NCBI GenBank assembly: GCA_021827205.1
Contig: JAKAWV010000004.1
Coordinates: 1 to 64,000 of the forward strand
Direction of reading: 5' to 3'
Origin: Pseudomonadota bacterium
GTDB lineage: Bacteria; Pseudomonadota; Gammaproteobacteria; Xanthomonadales; Rhodanobacteraceae
DNA: 64,000 nt
Position numbers and translations under genes: made by a program. This document shows, piece by piece, positions 44,776 through 57,647 of this stretch (position 1 is its first letter; every line of letters begins with the position of its first letter). The notes under the pieces are model-generated. The model did not search any database, was not told the DNA's origin, and saw nothing but the letters and a program-made list of their open reading frames with translations.

Positions 44776-45541
44776 GCCCCGCGGCGGCGGCCAGCGCAGC
44801 CACTTCCCGCGCATCCAGCACACGCCACGCGCCACGCGCCAGATCACCCAGCAACAGCGGCCCGATCGCCACGCGCAACAGACGCAGCACCTCGAAACCC
44901 AACCCCGCGAGCAGCCGCCGCAGATGGCGATTGCGGCCCTCATCGAGCACGCATTCCAGCCACGCGGTGCGCCCGCCGCTTTGCAGCAACGCGACTTCGC
45001 GTACGGCGAGATGTTCGCCGCGGTCGTTGATTCCGGCATGCATGCGCATCAGTGCGGTCTCATCCGGTACGCCGCGTATCTGCACGCGATAGGTCTTGGG
45101 CACATGTCGCGCCGGATCAGTAAGGGCCGCCGCCCACACGCTGTCGTTGCTCAACAACAACAAGCCTTCGCTGGCTTTGTCGAGGCGACCGATCGGCGCC
45201 AACCAGGGCAAATCGGCGTCGACAAGCAGGGTGTAGATGGTGTCGCGGCCCTGTTCATCCCGCACCGTTGTGAGCAGGCCGCGCGGCTTGTTCAGCGCCA
45301 GATAAATACGCTCAGTGGGCAGCGCGGGGTGTCCGTCCAGATCAATGCGCGTATGCGCGGTACAGGGTTGCCCGGGATCGCGTGCAAGGCGGCCATTGAC
45401 CTGCACCCGTCCCGCACGCACGACCGCTTCGGCTCTAGAGCGCGCGAGCACAGGCCGCGCCGCGAAATCTCGCGCGCGAGTCCGTGGCCGGGTACAGGTG
45501 CGGCACGCGCGGCGACGTGTTGTGCGAGTTTGGCAAGGCAC
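44657..45541 (-). CDS. RsuA/RluB-family pseudouridine synthase, probably frameshifted near its 5' end
   Basis: Catalytic domain is intact: IYLALNKPRGLLTTVRDEQG, the active-site IGRLDKASEGLLLLSND, and DEGRNRHLRRLLAGLGF. The S4 domain is split. REISRRGLCSR is encoded in one frame (open from an ATG at 45571-45573) and AEAVVRAGRVQVNG in another. The join falls at a 10-bp palindrome GCTCTAGAGC (45432-45441); removing eight bases would restore one frame. The annotated frame gives an unlikely Arg-rich N-terminus. Either a pseudogene, a sequencing or assembly error, or a shortened protein from an internal start. The 3' end also overlaps the convergent DUF2007 gene. Confidence 0.7.
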   Translation of the reverse strand: MPCQTRTTRRRACRTCTRPRTRARDFAARPVLARSRAEAVVRAGRVQVNGRLARDPGQPCTAHTRIDLDGHPALPTERIYLALNKPRGLLTTVRDEQGRDTIYTLLVDADLPWLAPIGRLDKASEGLLLLSNDSVWAAALTDPARHVPKTYRVQIRGVPDETALMRMHAGINDRGEHLAVREVALLQSGGRTAWLECVLDEGRNRHLRRLLAGLGFEVLRLLRVAIGPLLLGDLARGAWRVLDAREVAALAAAAGLTASPARAASSPSAGRRSPAAATPARVLPNSGRGSARAR

Positions 45542-45773
45542 CTTTTGCCGCGAACATGGTCACAGTCAGACATGCTGCGCAGCCTAGCACCGGGCTAGTG
45601 CTGATTCGGCGTCGGCGATCGTCTCACCGTGCCCATACTTGCCGACCGGAACATTCCCTCTACCACTCTCCGGACGATGCCGCCATCCAGCTTTGCTGGG
45701 TTGCGCTGCATCAGTGGTTTGACACGGCGCCCACGAGGCCATTCGCAAAGCGCATTCGCGCGCCTGAAATGAA

Positions 45774-45797
45774 AAAGCCCGACTTGCGCCGGGCTTT
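45774..45797 (-). terminator. Rho-independent terminator after the ompA-like gene
   Basis: AAAGCCCG (45774-45781) pairs with CGGGCTTT (45790-45797) over an 8-base loop and gives a U run on the minus-strand transcript. It lies 24 bases past the OmpA-family stop. Confidence 0.8.
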
Positions 45798-45821
45798 CTC
45801 GTGGTGCGGACTGGCGCGGAA

Positions 45822-46892
<1,071 letters not shown>

Positions 46893-47084
46893 CGCAGTCT
46901 CCTAGTTTCAGTTGATGCGCCCGTTCCGGTTGGCGTCGGCGCCACGCTAATGCTCAGGACTTGCCATTCAGATAAGGTATCAAACGGCAACAGCCACAGT
47001 TTAGCAAAAAACAAACAAATGCGTTCAGCTCTGTGACGCTCGTTCAGCTTCGCGTCAAGCGCGCCTCATGGCGCGCGATGGGCA

Positions 47085-48536
47085 TCACAGTGCGAACAGG
47101 TCCATGAAGCGGTGCACCGGCATGGCGTCGAAGCGCTCGGCGCTGGCGCAGACTTCGAGAATGCGTTGCACGCGCTGCTGCGGCAAATGGCCGCGCAATG
47201 CGCCCTCGAACTTTTGCAACAACACCGGGATGCCCTCGGCGCGGCGCTTGCGGTGCCCGATCGGATAGTCGATGGCCACTTTTTCGCTGTGACTGCCGTC
47301 CTTATAGAACACCTGCACCGAGTTGCCGATGTAGCGCTTGCCGGCATCGAAATAATCGCGTGTGAATTGTGGATTTTCGCGCACGCTCATCTTGCTGCGC
47401 AGCGCGTCGATGCGCGGGTCGGCCGCAACGGCGTCGCCGTAATCGGCGGCGACAAGACGCCCGAAGATCAGCGGCACGGCCACCATGTACTGGATGCAAT
47501 GGTCGCGGTCGGCATAATTGGCCAGCGGGCCAGTCTTGTCGATGATGCGCGCGCCGGCCTCCTGGGTTTCGATCTCGATGCGCTCGATCTGGTCAAGACG
47601 CAATGTCACCTCGGCGTGCAGATGCATCGCGCACTCCACCGCGGTCTGCGCATGGAACTCGGCCGGGTAGCTGATCTTGAACAGCACGTTCTCCATCACG
47701 TAACTGCCGAACGGGCGCTCGAACTCGAAGGCCTTGCCCTCGAAGGCCACATCATAAAAACCCCAGGTCTTGGCGCTCAGCGCCGAGGGGTAACCAACCA
47801 CACCTCTGTCCACAGCATTCAGCGCGTGTGTCACCGCGCGTCGACAGGCGTCACCCGCGGCCCAACTCTTGCGCGGTCCGGTGTTGGGGGCATGGCGATA
47901 GGTGCGCAGTGCTCCGTTGTCGATCCAGCTATGCGCAACGGCACTGATGATGGCGTCCTTGTCGCCGCCCAGCATGTGCGTGGTGACCGCCGTGGAAGCC
48001 AGCCGCACCAGGATCACGTGGTCGAGCCCGACACGATTGAAGCTGTTCTGCAGCGCGTATATACCCTGAATTTCGTGCGCCTTGATCGCGTAACGCAGCA
48101 CCTGCCCCATGTCCAGTGGCGTGCGCCCTTCGCGCTCGGCCTTGCGACTGAGGTAGTCACCCACGGCCAGAATGCTGCCGAGGTTGTCGGAGGGATGACC
48201 CCACTCGGCCGCTAGCCAGGTGTCGTTGAAATCCAGCCAGCGGATCTGCGTGCCGATGGCGAACGCGGCCTGCACCGGATCGAGCTCGTAGCTGGTGCCG
48301 GGCACGCGCACGCCGCCGACCATGGTCGCGCCAGGCACCACCGGGCCAAGATGCTTGACGCACTCGGGGAACTTCATCGCCAACATGGCACAGCCCAGCG
48401 AATCCATCACCATGTGGCGCGCCGTATCGATGGCATCGCGCGAGCTGATCTCGCCATCGGCCACGTAATCGGCAATGGCGAGCATCGGCGCATCGGGCGC
48501 AGGACGCTGCGCGGAACGGATATCGTGCTGGGACAT
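47085..48536 (-). CDS. prpD: MmgE/PrpD family, 2-methylcitrate dehydratase
   Basis: A 483-residue MmgE/PrpD protein with ADYVADGEISSRDAIDTAR, the conserved IRWLDFNDTWLAAEWGHPSD and KTWGFYDVAFEGKAFEFERP. It dehydrates 2-methylcitrate in the propionate cycle. prpB and prpC lie 5-7 kb away on the same strand, with unrelated genes between, so the cycle is encoded in two places. The ATG at 48534-48536 fits the family start. Confidence 0.9.
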   Translation of the reverse strand: MSQHDIRSAQRPAPDAPMLAIADYVADGEISSRDAIDTARHMVMDSLGCAMLAMKFPECVKHLGPVVPGATMVGGVRVPGTSYELDPVQAAFAIGTQIRWLDFNDTWLAAEWGHPSDNLGSILAVGDYLSRKAEREGRTPLDMGQVLRYAIKAHEIQGIYALQNSFNRVGLDHVILVRLASTAVTTHMLGGDKDAIISAVAHSWIDNGALRTYRHAPNTGPRKSWAAGDACRRAVTHALNAVDRGVVGYPSALSAKTWGFYDVAFEGKAFEFERPFGSYVMENVLFKISYPAEFHAQTAVECAMHLHAEVTLRLDQIERIEIETQEAGARIIDKTGPLANYADRDHCIQYMVAVPLIFGRLVAADYGDAVAADPRIDALRSKMSVRENPQFTRDYFDAGKRYIGNSVQVFYKDGSHSEKVAIDYPIGHRKRRAEGIPVLLQKFEGALRGHLPQQRVQRILEVCASAERFDAMPVHRFMDLFAL

Positions 48537-48682
48537 GGCGGGCTTCCGTGGAGGAGCTGCAACAGACATCAAGCCGCGCATTTTGCCAGAAGCCGAGCGC
48601 ACGCCGCGCTGTTGCGCCTGCCGCAACAAGCTGTTCGCGGCCAGAAGCATGTGCGCGCGGCGCGCGCCCGCATGATGCGAGC

Positions 48683-49483
48683 ATGAATGCACAACACACC
48701 ATGCCGCTGCCCAGCCTGTTCATCTCGCACGGCGCGCCGACGCTGGCGCTGGAAGATAGCCTCACGGGCCGCTTCCTCGATGAGCTGGGGCCAGTGCTGC
48801 CGCGGCCGCGCGCGATCCTGATCGCCTCGGCGCACATGCATGCCGCGCAACCCGTGCTGACAACCTCGCCTGCTCCAGCCACGCTGCATGACTTCGCTGG
48901 TTTCCCGCGCGAACTTTACGCCGTGCGTTATCCGGCACCGGGGGCGCCGATGCTGGCCACGCACGCTGCGCGGCTATTGCGCGACGCTGGCTTCGATGCA
49001 ACCACGAATGCTGCATTGCCGCTCGATCACGGCGCCTGGGTGCCGCTGCTGCGGATGTACCCGCAGGCCGACATTCCCGTGGTCGCGCTCAGCGTCAGAC
49101 CGCAGCGCGATGCGGCATGGCATTACGCGCTGGGTGCGGCTTTGGCGCCGCTGCGTGATGACGACGTGCTGTTGATCGGCTCGGGCGGCTTCGTGCACAA
49201 CCTCGGTGCCCTCGATTGGCAACATGCTGCGCATCCGCCGATATCGTGGGCGCGAGACTTTGCCGCATGGCTCGCGGCGCGCGTGACCGATGGTGATGGT
49301 GCCTCAGCCATGGACTGGCGCGCGCAGGCACCACAAGCGCTGCGCGCGCACCCCACGCCGGAACACCTGCTGCCGTTGTTCATTGCCTGGGGTGCCGCAG
49401 GCGGCGCGGGGACACTGCTGCATGAGGCCTGGGAGTACGGCACCCTGGCGCTGCACGCGTTCCGTTTCGACGGCGGCGCTTGA
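48683..49483 (+). CDS. DODA-type extradiol dioxygenase (LigB family)
   Basis: A 266-residue metal-dependent ring-cleaving dioxygenase of the YgiD/4,5-DOPA type. Metal-binding and active-site His segments are LFISHGAPTLAL, IASAHMHAAQP, PLDHGAWVPLLRMYP and GSGGFVHNLGALDW. Its aromatic substrate is not predictable. The ATG at 48683 is at the family start. Divergent from prpD. Confidence 0.9.
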   Translation: MNAQHTMPLPSLFISHGAPTLALEDSLTGRFLDELGPVLPRPRAILIASAHMHAAQPVLTTSPAPATLHDFAGFPRELYAVRYPAPGAPMLATHAARLLRDAGFDATTNAALPLDHGAWVPLLRMYPQADIPVVALSVRPQRDAAWHYALGAALAPLRDDDVLLIGSGGFVHNLGALDWQHAAHPPISWARDFAAWLAARVTDGDGASAMDWRAQAPQALRAHPTPEHLLPLFIAWGAAGGAGTLLHEAWEYGTLALHAFRFDGGA

Positions 49484-49521
49484 CCACGCGCACGACGACC
49501 CCAACAATCAGCCGCTGCCTC

Positions 49522-49665
49522 CCACGGGGAGTAGCTCCCAAGGAACTTCACACGAGGTTCCCTGCACGCCGGCCGTCATCACGAGCGCACGCTCCGGTCG
49601 CCGTGGTGCCCCGACCAACAACGCGGGTACGAGCAAGACCATGGGCAGTCCGGCCGGCCGCGCGC
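49522..49665 (+). promoter_or_regulatory. yybP-ykoY (Mn2+) riboswitch
   Basis: The leader of the TerC-family gene contains the family landmarks in order: ACGGGGAGTAGCTCCC near 49524-49539, a GAACTTCACACGAGGTTC stem, the core CCGTCATCACGAG near 49573-49585, and GAGCAAGACCATGGGCAG near 49631-49648. These match the yybP-ykoY class, which binds Mn2+ and turns on manganese exporters. It ends about 40 bases before the gene's start. Confidence 0.85.
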
Positions 49666-49703
49666 CCGTGTCGGCGCTGTGCGCTCTGCGCGCCGGAGTC
49701 TGC

Positions 49704-50384
49704 ATGGACGTTCTCACCTCCACTTTCTGGTCGGGCCTGCTCAGCATCATCCTGATCGACTTGGTGCTGGCCGGCGACAACGCCATCGTCATCGCGCTGA
49801 CCGCGCGCAATCTGCCCAAGCATCTGCAGAAGCAGGCGATTTTCTGGGGCACGCTCGGCGCCATCGCGGTGCGCATCGCCATGACCGTCGTGGTGGTGTG
49901 GCTGCTCAAGCTGCCTGGACTGATGCTGGCCGGCGGTTTGCTGCTGCTGCCGATCGCGTGGAAACTGCTGCGCCAGGACGAGGGCGAACACAAAGTTGCG
50001 CCCGCGATGGGCTTCTGGTCGGCGATGCAGACCATCGTGATCGCCGACGCATTGATGGGCCTCGACAACGTACTGGCCGTCGCCGGCGCTGCGCATGGGC
50101 ACATGTCGCTGGTGGTGATCGGCCTGCTGGTCAGCGTGCCGCTGGTGGTATGGGGCTCGACGCTGATTCTGAAACTGATCGAGCGCTTTCCCGCGGTGGT
50201 GTACATAGGCGCCGCCGCCATCGCCTGGACCGCCGGGCGCATGCTCAGCCACGATTTGTTGGTGAAAAATTGGTTCGCCGCGCACGCCTGGGCGGGCTAC
50301 TTGCTGGAAGTCACCCTGGTCGTGGTGATCTGCGGCGGGGCGTGGCTGATGCAACGCCGCGGAGCCAAACCACAAGCCGGATGA
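49704..50384 (+). CDS. TerC-family integral membrane protein, probable Mn2+ exporter
   Basis: A 226-residue protein with seven predicted helices and the TerC acidic motifs (LIDLVLAGDNAIVIALTARN; ADALMGLDNVLAVAGAAHG) that bind metal in the membrane. Of YjbE/Alx type. The yybP-ykoY riboswitch in its leader strongly supports manganese export induced by excess Mn2+. The ATG at 49704 follows the riboswitch; the frame extends upstream only through the riboswitch and the preceding gene. Confidence 0.92.
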   Translation: MDVLTSTFWSGLLSIILIDLVLAGDNAIVIALTARNLPKHLQKQAIFWGTLGAIAVRIAMTVVVVWLLKLPGLMLAGGLLLLPIAWKLLRQDEGEHKVAPAMGFWSAMQTIVIADALMGLDNVLAVAGAAHGHMSLVVIGLLVSVPLVVWGSTLILKLIERFPAVVYIGAAAIAWTAGRMLSHDLLVKNWFAAHAWAGYLLEVTLVVVICGGAWLMQRRGAKPQAG

Positions 50385-50587
50385 GCGCGTCTTGCGCAGC
50401 GATTGCTTCATGCTCGCCGTTGTGGCGCATGGCTGCTGCGTCCACTCGCCCTGCGGGGCGTGTTCGAGCCTTGGCTTGATCGTCTTTCATTCGAATTCCG
50501 CCTCGGCTTCTTCGGGACGAAGATTGCAGCCAGCTTGTGCTGCGCCACGCCCGGCACGCGCTGAAGTCATGCCGTGACCGCGCGTAA

Positions 50588-52670
<2,083 letters not shown>

Positions 52671-52672
<2 letters not shown>

Positions 52673-52698
52673 GTCCGCGCAGCGTCGCGCGCGGACTC
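52671..52698. terminator. Hairpin between convergent fadH and prpC
   Basis: A 10-bp perfect stem GAGTCCGCGC (52671-52680) with GCGCGGACTC (52689-52698) starts within the fadH stop codon. No strong T-run, so it is a likely bidirectional stop but not certain. Confidence 0.55.
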
Positions 52699-52712
52699 GT
52701 CAGGAGTGAACC

Positions 52713-53870
52713 TCAGCCGCGCTTTTCGATCGGCGGGTACGCGCGCTCCTCAGGCCCGATGTAGGTGGCGCTGGGGCGAATGATCTTGCCGTCCTCGCGT
52801 TGTTCGATCACGTGCGCGCTCCAGCCCGAGGTGCGCGCGATCACGAACAGCGGCGTGAACATCGGCGTCGGCACGCCCAGCATGTGGTACGTGCTGGCCG
52901 AGTACCAATCAAGGTTGGGGAACATTTTCTTGGCGCTCCACATCACCTGTTCGATGCGCTCGGACACCTCGAACAGGCGCGGGTTGCCGCCCTCGCTACA
53001 CAGCGTGCGGCTGATCTCCTTGATGATCGGATTACGCGGATCACAGATGGTGTACACCGGATGGCCGAAACCGATGATGATTTCCTTGCGCTCGATGCGG
53101 ACGCGGATGTCAGCCTCGGCCTCATCGGCATCGCGGTAGCGCGCGATGATCTCCATCGCCACTTCATTGGCGCCACCGTGCTTGGGGCCGCGCAGCGCAC
53201 CGATGGCGCCGGTGATGGCCGAGTAGATATCGGCACCGGTGCCGGCGATCACGCGCGCGGCAAAAGTGCTGGCGTTGAACTCGTGCTCGGCATACAGCGT
53301 CAGCGAATGATCCAGCGCCTGCGCATGCAGCTCGCTGGGCGCCTTGCCGTGCAGCAGATGCAGAAAGTGTGCGGCGATGGTGTCGTCATCTGTCTCTGTG
53401 TCGATGCGCTTGCCGCTATGGCTGTAGTGATACCAGTACAGCAGCATCGAGCCGAAACTGGCCATCAGGCGATCGGCAATGGCACGCGCGCCGACCACGC
53501 CGTGGCCCTCGTGCTCGGGCAAGGCAGTGCCCAGCACCGAGCAGCCGGTGCGCATCACGTCCATCGGGTGCGTCGCTGCGGGCAATTGCTCCAACGCCAC
53601 GCGCACCGGCAGCGGCAGGCCACGCAAACGCTTGAGCTGGGCGCGGTAGGCGTTCAATTCGCTCCAACCGGGCAGCGCGCCGTGGACCAGCAGATGGGCG
53701 ACTTCCTCGAAACTGGCGCGCGTGGCCAGATCATGGATGTCGTAACCGCGGTAGTGCAGATCGTTGCCGCTGCGGCCCACGGTGCAGACTGCGGTGTTGC
53801 CGGCGGCGACGCCGGAAAGCGCGACTGACTTCTTGGCATTGGGCAAAACCTGCTGAGCGGGATCACTCAT
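52713..53870 (-). CDS. prpC: 2-methylcitrate synthase
   Basis: A 385-residue citrate-synthase-family enzyme condensing propionyl-CoA with oxaloacetate. The catalytic segments are [35 protein letters not shown] and [19 protein letters not shown]; the short length and this last motif favour methylcitrate synthase over housekeeping citrate synthase. It follows prpB by 102 bases on the same strand. Confidence 0.93.
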   Translation of the reverse strand: MSDPAQQVLPNAKKSVALSGVAAGNTAVCTVGRSGNDLHYRGYDIHDLATRASFEEVAHLLVHGALPGWSELNAYRAQLKRLRGLPLPVRVALEQLPAATHPMDVMRTGCSVLGTALPEHEGHGVVGARAIADRLMASFGSMLLYWYHYSHSGKRIDTETDDDTIAAHFLHLLHGKAPSELHAQALDHSLTLYAEHEFNASTFAARVIAGTGADIYSAITGAIGALRGPKHGGANEVAMEIIARYRDADEAEADIRVRIERKEIIIGFGHPVYTICDPRNPIIKEISRTLCSEGGNPRLFEVSERIEQVMWSAKKMFPNLDWYSASTYHMLGVPTPMFTPLFVIARTSGWSAHVIEQREDGKIIRPSATYIGPEERAYPPIEKRG

Positions 53871-53972
53871 TGCTTGCTCTCCTGGATGGCTCGCCCATGC
53901 GCACGGCGCGGGGCAAGCGTGGGGATGTCGTGCATACGCGCAAGCCTGGCGCGCACTTGCGGCGGCATGGCA

Positions 53973-54869
53973 TCACTCGTCGGGTGCGGTGCGCGCGCCG
54001 AACAGGGCATCGAGCTTGCGTTCGTAGGTGTGGTAATTCAGCACTTCGTACAACTCCTCGCGCGTCTGCATGGTCGGCACCATGGCTTGTTGCGTGCCGT
54101 CGCGACGCAGAGTCTCGTAAAAATTCAACGCGGCCTTGTTCATGGCGCGATAGGCGCCGCAGCAGTACAGCGCGATATCCACGTTGGCGCCGCGCAGTTC
54201 CTCGACGGTGAAATACGGCGTGGCGCCGAACTCGGTGAGATTGGCCAGGATCGGCACGCGCACGGCGGCCTTGAAGCGGCGGTAGTCATCCAGCGTGCGC
54301 ACCGCCTCTGGGAAAATCATGTCGGCGCCGACCTCGACACAGGCGCAGGCGCGCGCGATGGCGGCATCGATGCCCTCGACGGCGACGGCATCGGTACGCG
54401 CCATGATCACGAAACTCGCATCGCTGCGCGCATCCACCGCGGCCTTGACGCGATCGACCATCTCCGCGCTGCTCACCAACTCCTTGTTGGGGCGATGGCC
54501 GCAGCGCTTCTGCCCGACCTGATCCTCGATGTGCACCGCAGCCACACCGACGCGTTCAAAGCTGCGGATGGTGCGGGCGATGTTGAACGCACCGCCCCAG
54601 CCGGTGTCGATGTCCACCAGCAGCGGCATCTGCGTGGCCTCGACGATACGCCGCGCATCGGTGAGCACGTCTTCCATGGTACTGATGGCGAGATCGGGCA
54701 AGCCCAGCGAGTTGGCGGCCACGCCGCCGCCGGATAGATACAGTGCCTGGTAGCCGGCGCGCCTGGCCAGCAAACCGGCATAGGCGGTGATGGCGCCCAC
54801 CACTTGCAGCGGACTTTCGGCGACCAGCGCGGCGCGAAAGCGCGCGCCGGGGGATGCATGGCTGCTCAT
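53973..54869 (-). CDS. prpB: Methylisocitrate lyase
   Basis: A 298-residue PEP-mutase/ICL-family enzyme splitting 2-methylisocitrate to pyruvate and succinate. Characteristic segments include [37 protein letters not shown], the active-site [13 protein letters not shown] and [10 protein letters not shown]. First of the prpB-prpC pair. No prpR regulator is visible in the window. Confidence 0.94.
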   Translation of the reverse strand: MSSHASPGARFRAALVAESPLQVVGAITAYAGLLARRAGYQALYLSGGGVAANSLGLPDLAISTMEDVLTDARRIVEATQMPLLVDIDTGWGGAFNIARTIRSFERVGVAAVHIEDQVGQKRCGHRPNKELVSSAEMVDRVKAAVDARSDASFVIMARTDAVAVEGIDAAIARACACVEVGADMIFPEAVRTLDDYRRFKAAVRVPILANLTEFGATPYFTVEELRGANVDIALYCCGAYRAMNKAALNFYETLRRDGTQQAMVPTMQTREELYEVLNYHTYERKLDALFGARTAPDE

Positions 54870-54952
54870 GGGTGCTCCGCGGAAATGGCTATTGTAAACC
54901 CCTGCCCGCGCGTGCCAAATCCGATGCCGAGTTTGCGTCCGAGAACCTCGCT

Positions 54953-55423
54953 TCAGGCAGCGATATTCAACACCGCCAGCAGTCGCGCCTCGATCGCCTG
55001 CAGATCGGGAATATGCGCGGGTTCATCGCGCACCAGCACCTCGCTGCGCACACCGAATGGATGGTCCTCGCTGCCACCGGCGGGCATCAGCACGTCAGGG
55101 GTCAGCGTGACCAGACGTGGAAACCCCTGCGTGAGCAGGGCCAGATAGGGCATGCGCGGATGCGCGCCTGGCGCCTTCAACACCGCCACGCGCGCATGCA
55201 GCGAGCCTTCCGTTTCGACCTGGCCGATGAGCGCCGCATAGGCGACCAGCGGCAGGCGCCAGCCGCGCCACGGAATGCGCCCCAGCAGCCACGGCGGCGC
55301 ATCGCTCACCGCCTCCGGGGTGGTCAGGGTGATCACCTCGGCGACGTTGGCATTGGGCAGCAATACGCGCCCGCCGGTCACCGGAATCATCACGCCGCGA
55401 ATTTCCGAACTGGTCAAAGCCAT
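54953..55423 (-). CDS. chpC: CheW-domain protein ChpC of the pilus chemosensory cluster
   Basis: A 156-residue CheW-like coupling protein ([40 protein letters not shown]). Downstream of chpB with a 4-base gap, as chpC is in the Pseudomonas pil-chp cluster. It links receptors to the ChpA kinase. The ATG at 55421-55423 is chosen at the domain start. Confidence 0.85.
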   Translation of the reverse strand: MALTSSEIRGVMIPVTGGRVLLPNANVAEVITLTTPEAVSDAPPWLLGRIPWRGWRLPLVAYAALIGQVETEGSLHARVAVLKAPGAHPRMPYLALLTQGFPRLVTLTPDVLMPAGGSEDHPFGVRSEVLVRDEPAHIPDLQAIEARLLAVLNIAA

Positions 55424-55427
55424 GCAT

Positions 55428-57647
55428 TCACCCTGCCGAAAAATCCGCATTGAGCCGCGCCGCAAGCTCCTGCGGCGTACCCGAGAAAGTCACCAAACCG
55501 GCCGCTGCCGCGGCATCAACCATGGCGCTGACCACGCAGGTCTCGCGCGACTGCGCCCACACCGCGCCACCGCGTTCGACAACCCTGCGCATGCCCTGCA
55601 GCGCATCACTGGCCATGCCCGAAAACACCAGCGCCAGCGCGCGCGCGCCGAAGGTGTCGGCGATGCGCGTGAAGGTGTCGTCGATCGAGGGTGTGTAGCG
55701 TTCGTCGCCACCGGGCAGCAGATGCACGCCGCCTTCCGGATCAAGCGCGATACGCGCGCGCGGCGGCACCAGCAGCACGTCGCCGACGCGCGCGTTGAGC
55801 CCATTGGCGGCGGTGCGCACCGGATGCTGCAACGCACGCTCGAACTGCGCGGCATAGCCGACAAAGAAGGCTTCATCCAGATGTTGCGCGACCACCAGCA
55901 ACAGCGGCAGGCCCGGCGTCAGCGCAGACAGGAATTCGCGCACCGCATCCGGCCCGCCGATCGAGGCGCCGATCGCCACCACGCGGCGGAACCCGCCTGC
56001 CGGTTCGCGCCGCGCGGCCATATCCGCGCTCGCCGCGGCTGGCGCAGCGTCCTCGATCGGTAGCAGTTCGATCCCATCCAGCGCGGCGAAATTCGGTGCA
56101 AGCGTCGGCGCATCCACGGGTGGCGCGGGTGGCGCAACAGGCGCCAGCGCGGCATCCAAATCCAGCAGGCCCCAGTCCGGTGCGGAAACATCAACGGCCG
56201 GTGCAATCGGGGCATCCGGCAGGGTCTCCTCGAACATCTCATCGAGCATCAGTTCTAGATCGGGGGCGGCATCGCCGACGCTCACTGGCGCGGCTGCCGC
56301 GACCTCAGGCGACTCGGTGGCGCTGACGTCGATGACGCTCGTGGCGTCGGTGTTGAGCGACGGGTCCGCGTTGGAGCGCGCGCTGGCCGTCGGCGGCGTC
56401 CAGGTTTCGGGGTCGAAGTCGACCAATTCGATCGACGGCGTGGACTCCTCGGGTTCGGCGAGCATCGACAGTAGCAGATCGTGTGCGTCTGCATCAGCGG
56501 GCAGGTCGGCGAGGGGCGGCGCGACCGGCACGACCTCCACCGCGTTCGCCGCGTGCGGCAGAACCTCGGCCAGCAGCGCATCGAGATCGGCCGTCGATAA
56601 TTCATCATGGCTCGCGATGGCGACCGGCTGCGCCAAGGCTTCGTACTGCGGCACGCGCTCAAGCGCGACTGATTCGTCAAGGGCCATCTCGATCGGACCC
56701 GCATCATTCGCACTGTCGTCCACGGGCGCGATCGACACCACGGGCAGTGCTTCCGGCGCGGGCAGATCGGCCAACAGCGAGTCCAGATCGAAATCCAGTG
56801 CGTCGAACACCGGCGTGTCGATCGCCGCGGACGTGATCGGTGCCGCGCCCGCATTCGTCTCGACAGGGGCGGACGGCGCGGAAGCCTGAATCCCACTCGT
56901 GGCATCGAGATCCGAATGCGCTTGCAGAGCGTGCTCGAAATCGGCCGGAAGCTGCACGTCCATGGATTTTTGTGCCGGCTCCATGTCGCCGGCGGAGAAC
57001 GAAACCAGCAACGCGTCGAGATCATCGTGCAACGGAGCGGGGCGATCCCGTCCCGCGTCTTCGTCGGCAGCGGAACCGAGCGGGTCATGCATCATCGGCG
57101 CCGCATCAAGCGCGCTCGCATCGTCCAGCAGCGCTTCGATCTCGCGGCTGAGTGCGGCGTTCATGGCGGGCTCCGGACGCGTCGGCACTGCGGCGTCAGT
57201 CGGCGCCTCAACGGCGACCGCAACAGCGCCATTCCCGGGTGGCGCCGCCAGCAACATTTCCGGTACCGGCACGGACGCGGCGCCGGCCGGGCGCGGCGGA
57301 TCAATATCGGTACCGAGAATCTTGGCGGCAAGGTGGCGCGCCCAGCGCGCCGCATCCCATCCATCCAGGCTACGCGTGGCTTCGGCGTCATTCAGCACCA
57401 GACGTTGATGGACCGGATCCAGCGCCTCGACCACGCGCTCCAGCGCGGCCTCCTCATTCGGATCGAGGTTCAGTACCACCACATCGGCGGCGTGCTCGAT
57501 GAGCGCCTGTGGCTGGAACTCGCTGACGCGCGCTTCGAGCACGATGCGCGCGCCGCGATCGCGCAAGGCCTCGCGCAGGCGCACACCCATGTCGAGGTCC
57601 TCGAACAGCAGCGCGATCGCGGGTCCGGTATCAGGCGTGCTGGCCAC
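55428..57647 (-). CDS. chpB: CheB/ChpB-type methylesterase with very long acidic linker
   Basis: A 739-residue protein. An N-terminal receiver-like domain without an obvious phospho-pocket (about 1-125) is followed by a 400-residue low-complexity, Asp/Glu/Ala/Pro-rich linker (about 130-550), then the CheB methylesterase domain (about 551-739). The catalytic triad is Ser in IGASIGGPDA, His in VAQHLDEAF and Asp in FSGMASDALQG. It removes methyl groups from pilus chemoreceptors, opposing PilK. The linker makes it about twice the usual size. The start is a GTG (57645-57647) with RBS AGGAGG, overlapping chpA by 17 bases. Confidence 0.85.
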   Translation of the reverse strand: MASTPDTGPAIALLFEDLDMGVRLREALRDRGARIVLEARVSEFQPQALIEHAADVVVLNLDPNEEAALERVVEALDPVHQRLVLNDAEATRSLDGWDAARWARHLAAKILGTDIDPPRPAGAASVPVPEMLLAAPPGNGAVAVAVEAPTDAAVPTRPEPAMNAALSREIEALLDDASALDAAPMMHDPLGSAADEDAGRDRPAPLHDDLDALLVSFSAGDMEPAQKSMDVQLPADFEHALQAHSDLDATSGIQASAPSAPVETNAGAAPITSAAIDTPVFDALDFDLDSLLADLPAPEALPVVSIAPVDDSANDAGPIEMALDESVALERVPQYEALAQPVAIASHDELSTADLDALLAEVLPHAANAVEVVPVAPPLADLPADADAHDLLLSMLAEPEESTPSIELVDFDPETWTPPTASARSNADPSLNTDATSVIDVSATESPEVAAAAPVSVGDAAPDLELMLDEMFEETLPDAPIAPAVDVSAPDWGLLDLDAALAPVAPPAPPVDAPTLAPNFAALDGIELLPIEDAAPAAASADMAARREPAGGFRRVVAIGASIGGPDAVREFLSALTPGLPLLLVVAQHLDEAFFVGYAAQFERALQHPVRTAANGLNARVGDVLLVPPRARIALDPEGGVHLLPGGDERYTPSIDDTFTRIADTFGARALALVFSGMASDALQGMRRVVERGGAVWAQSRETCVVSAMVDAAAAAGLVTFSGTPQELAARLNADFSAG

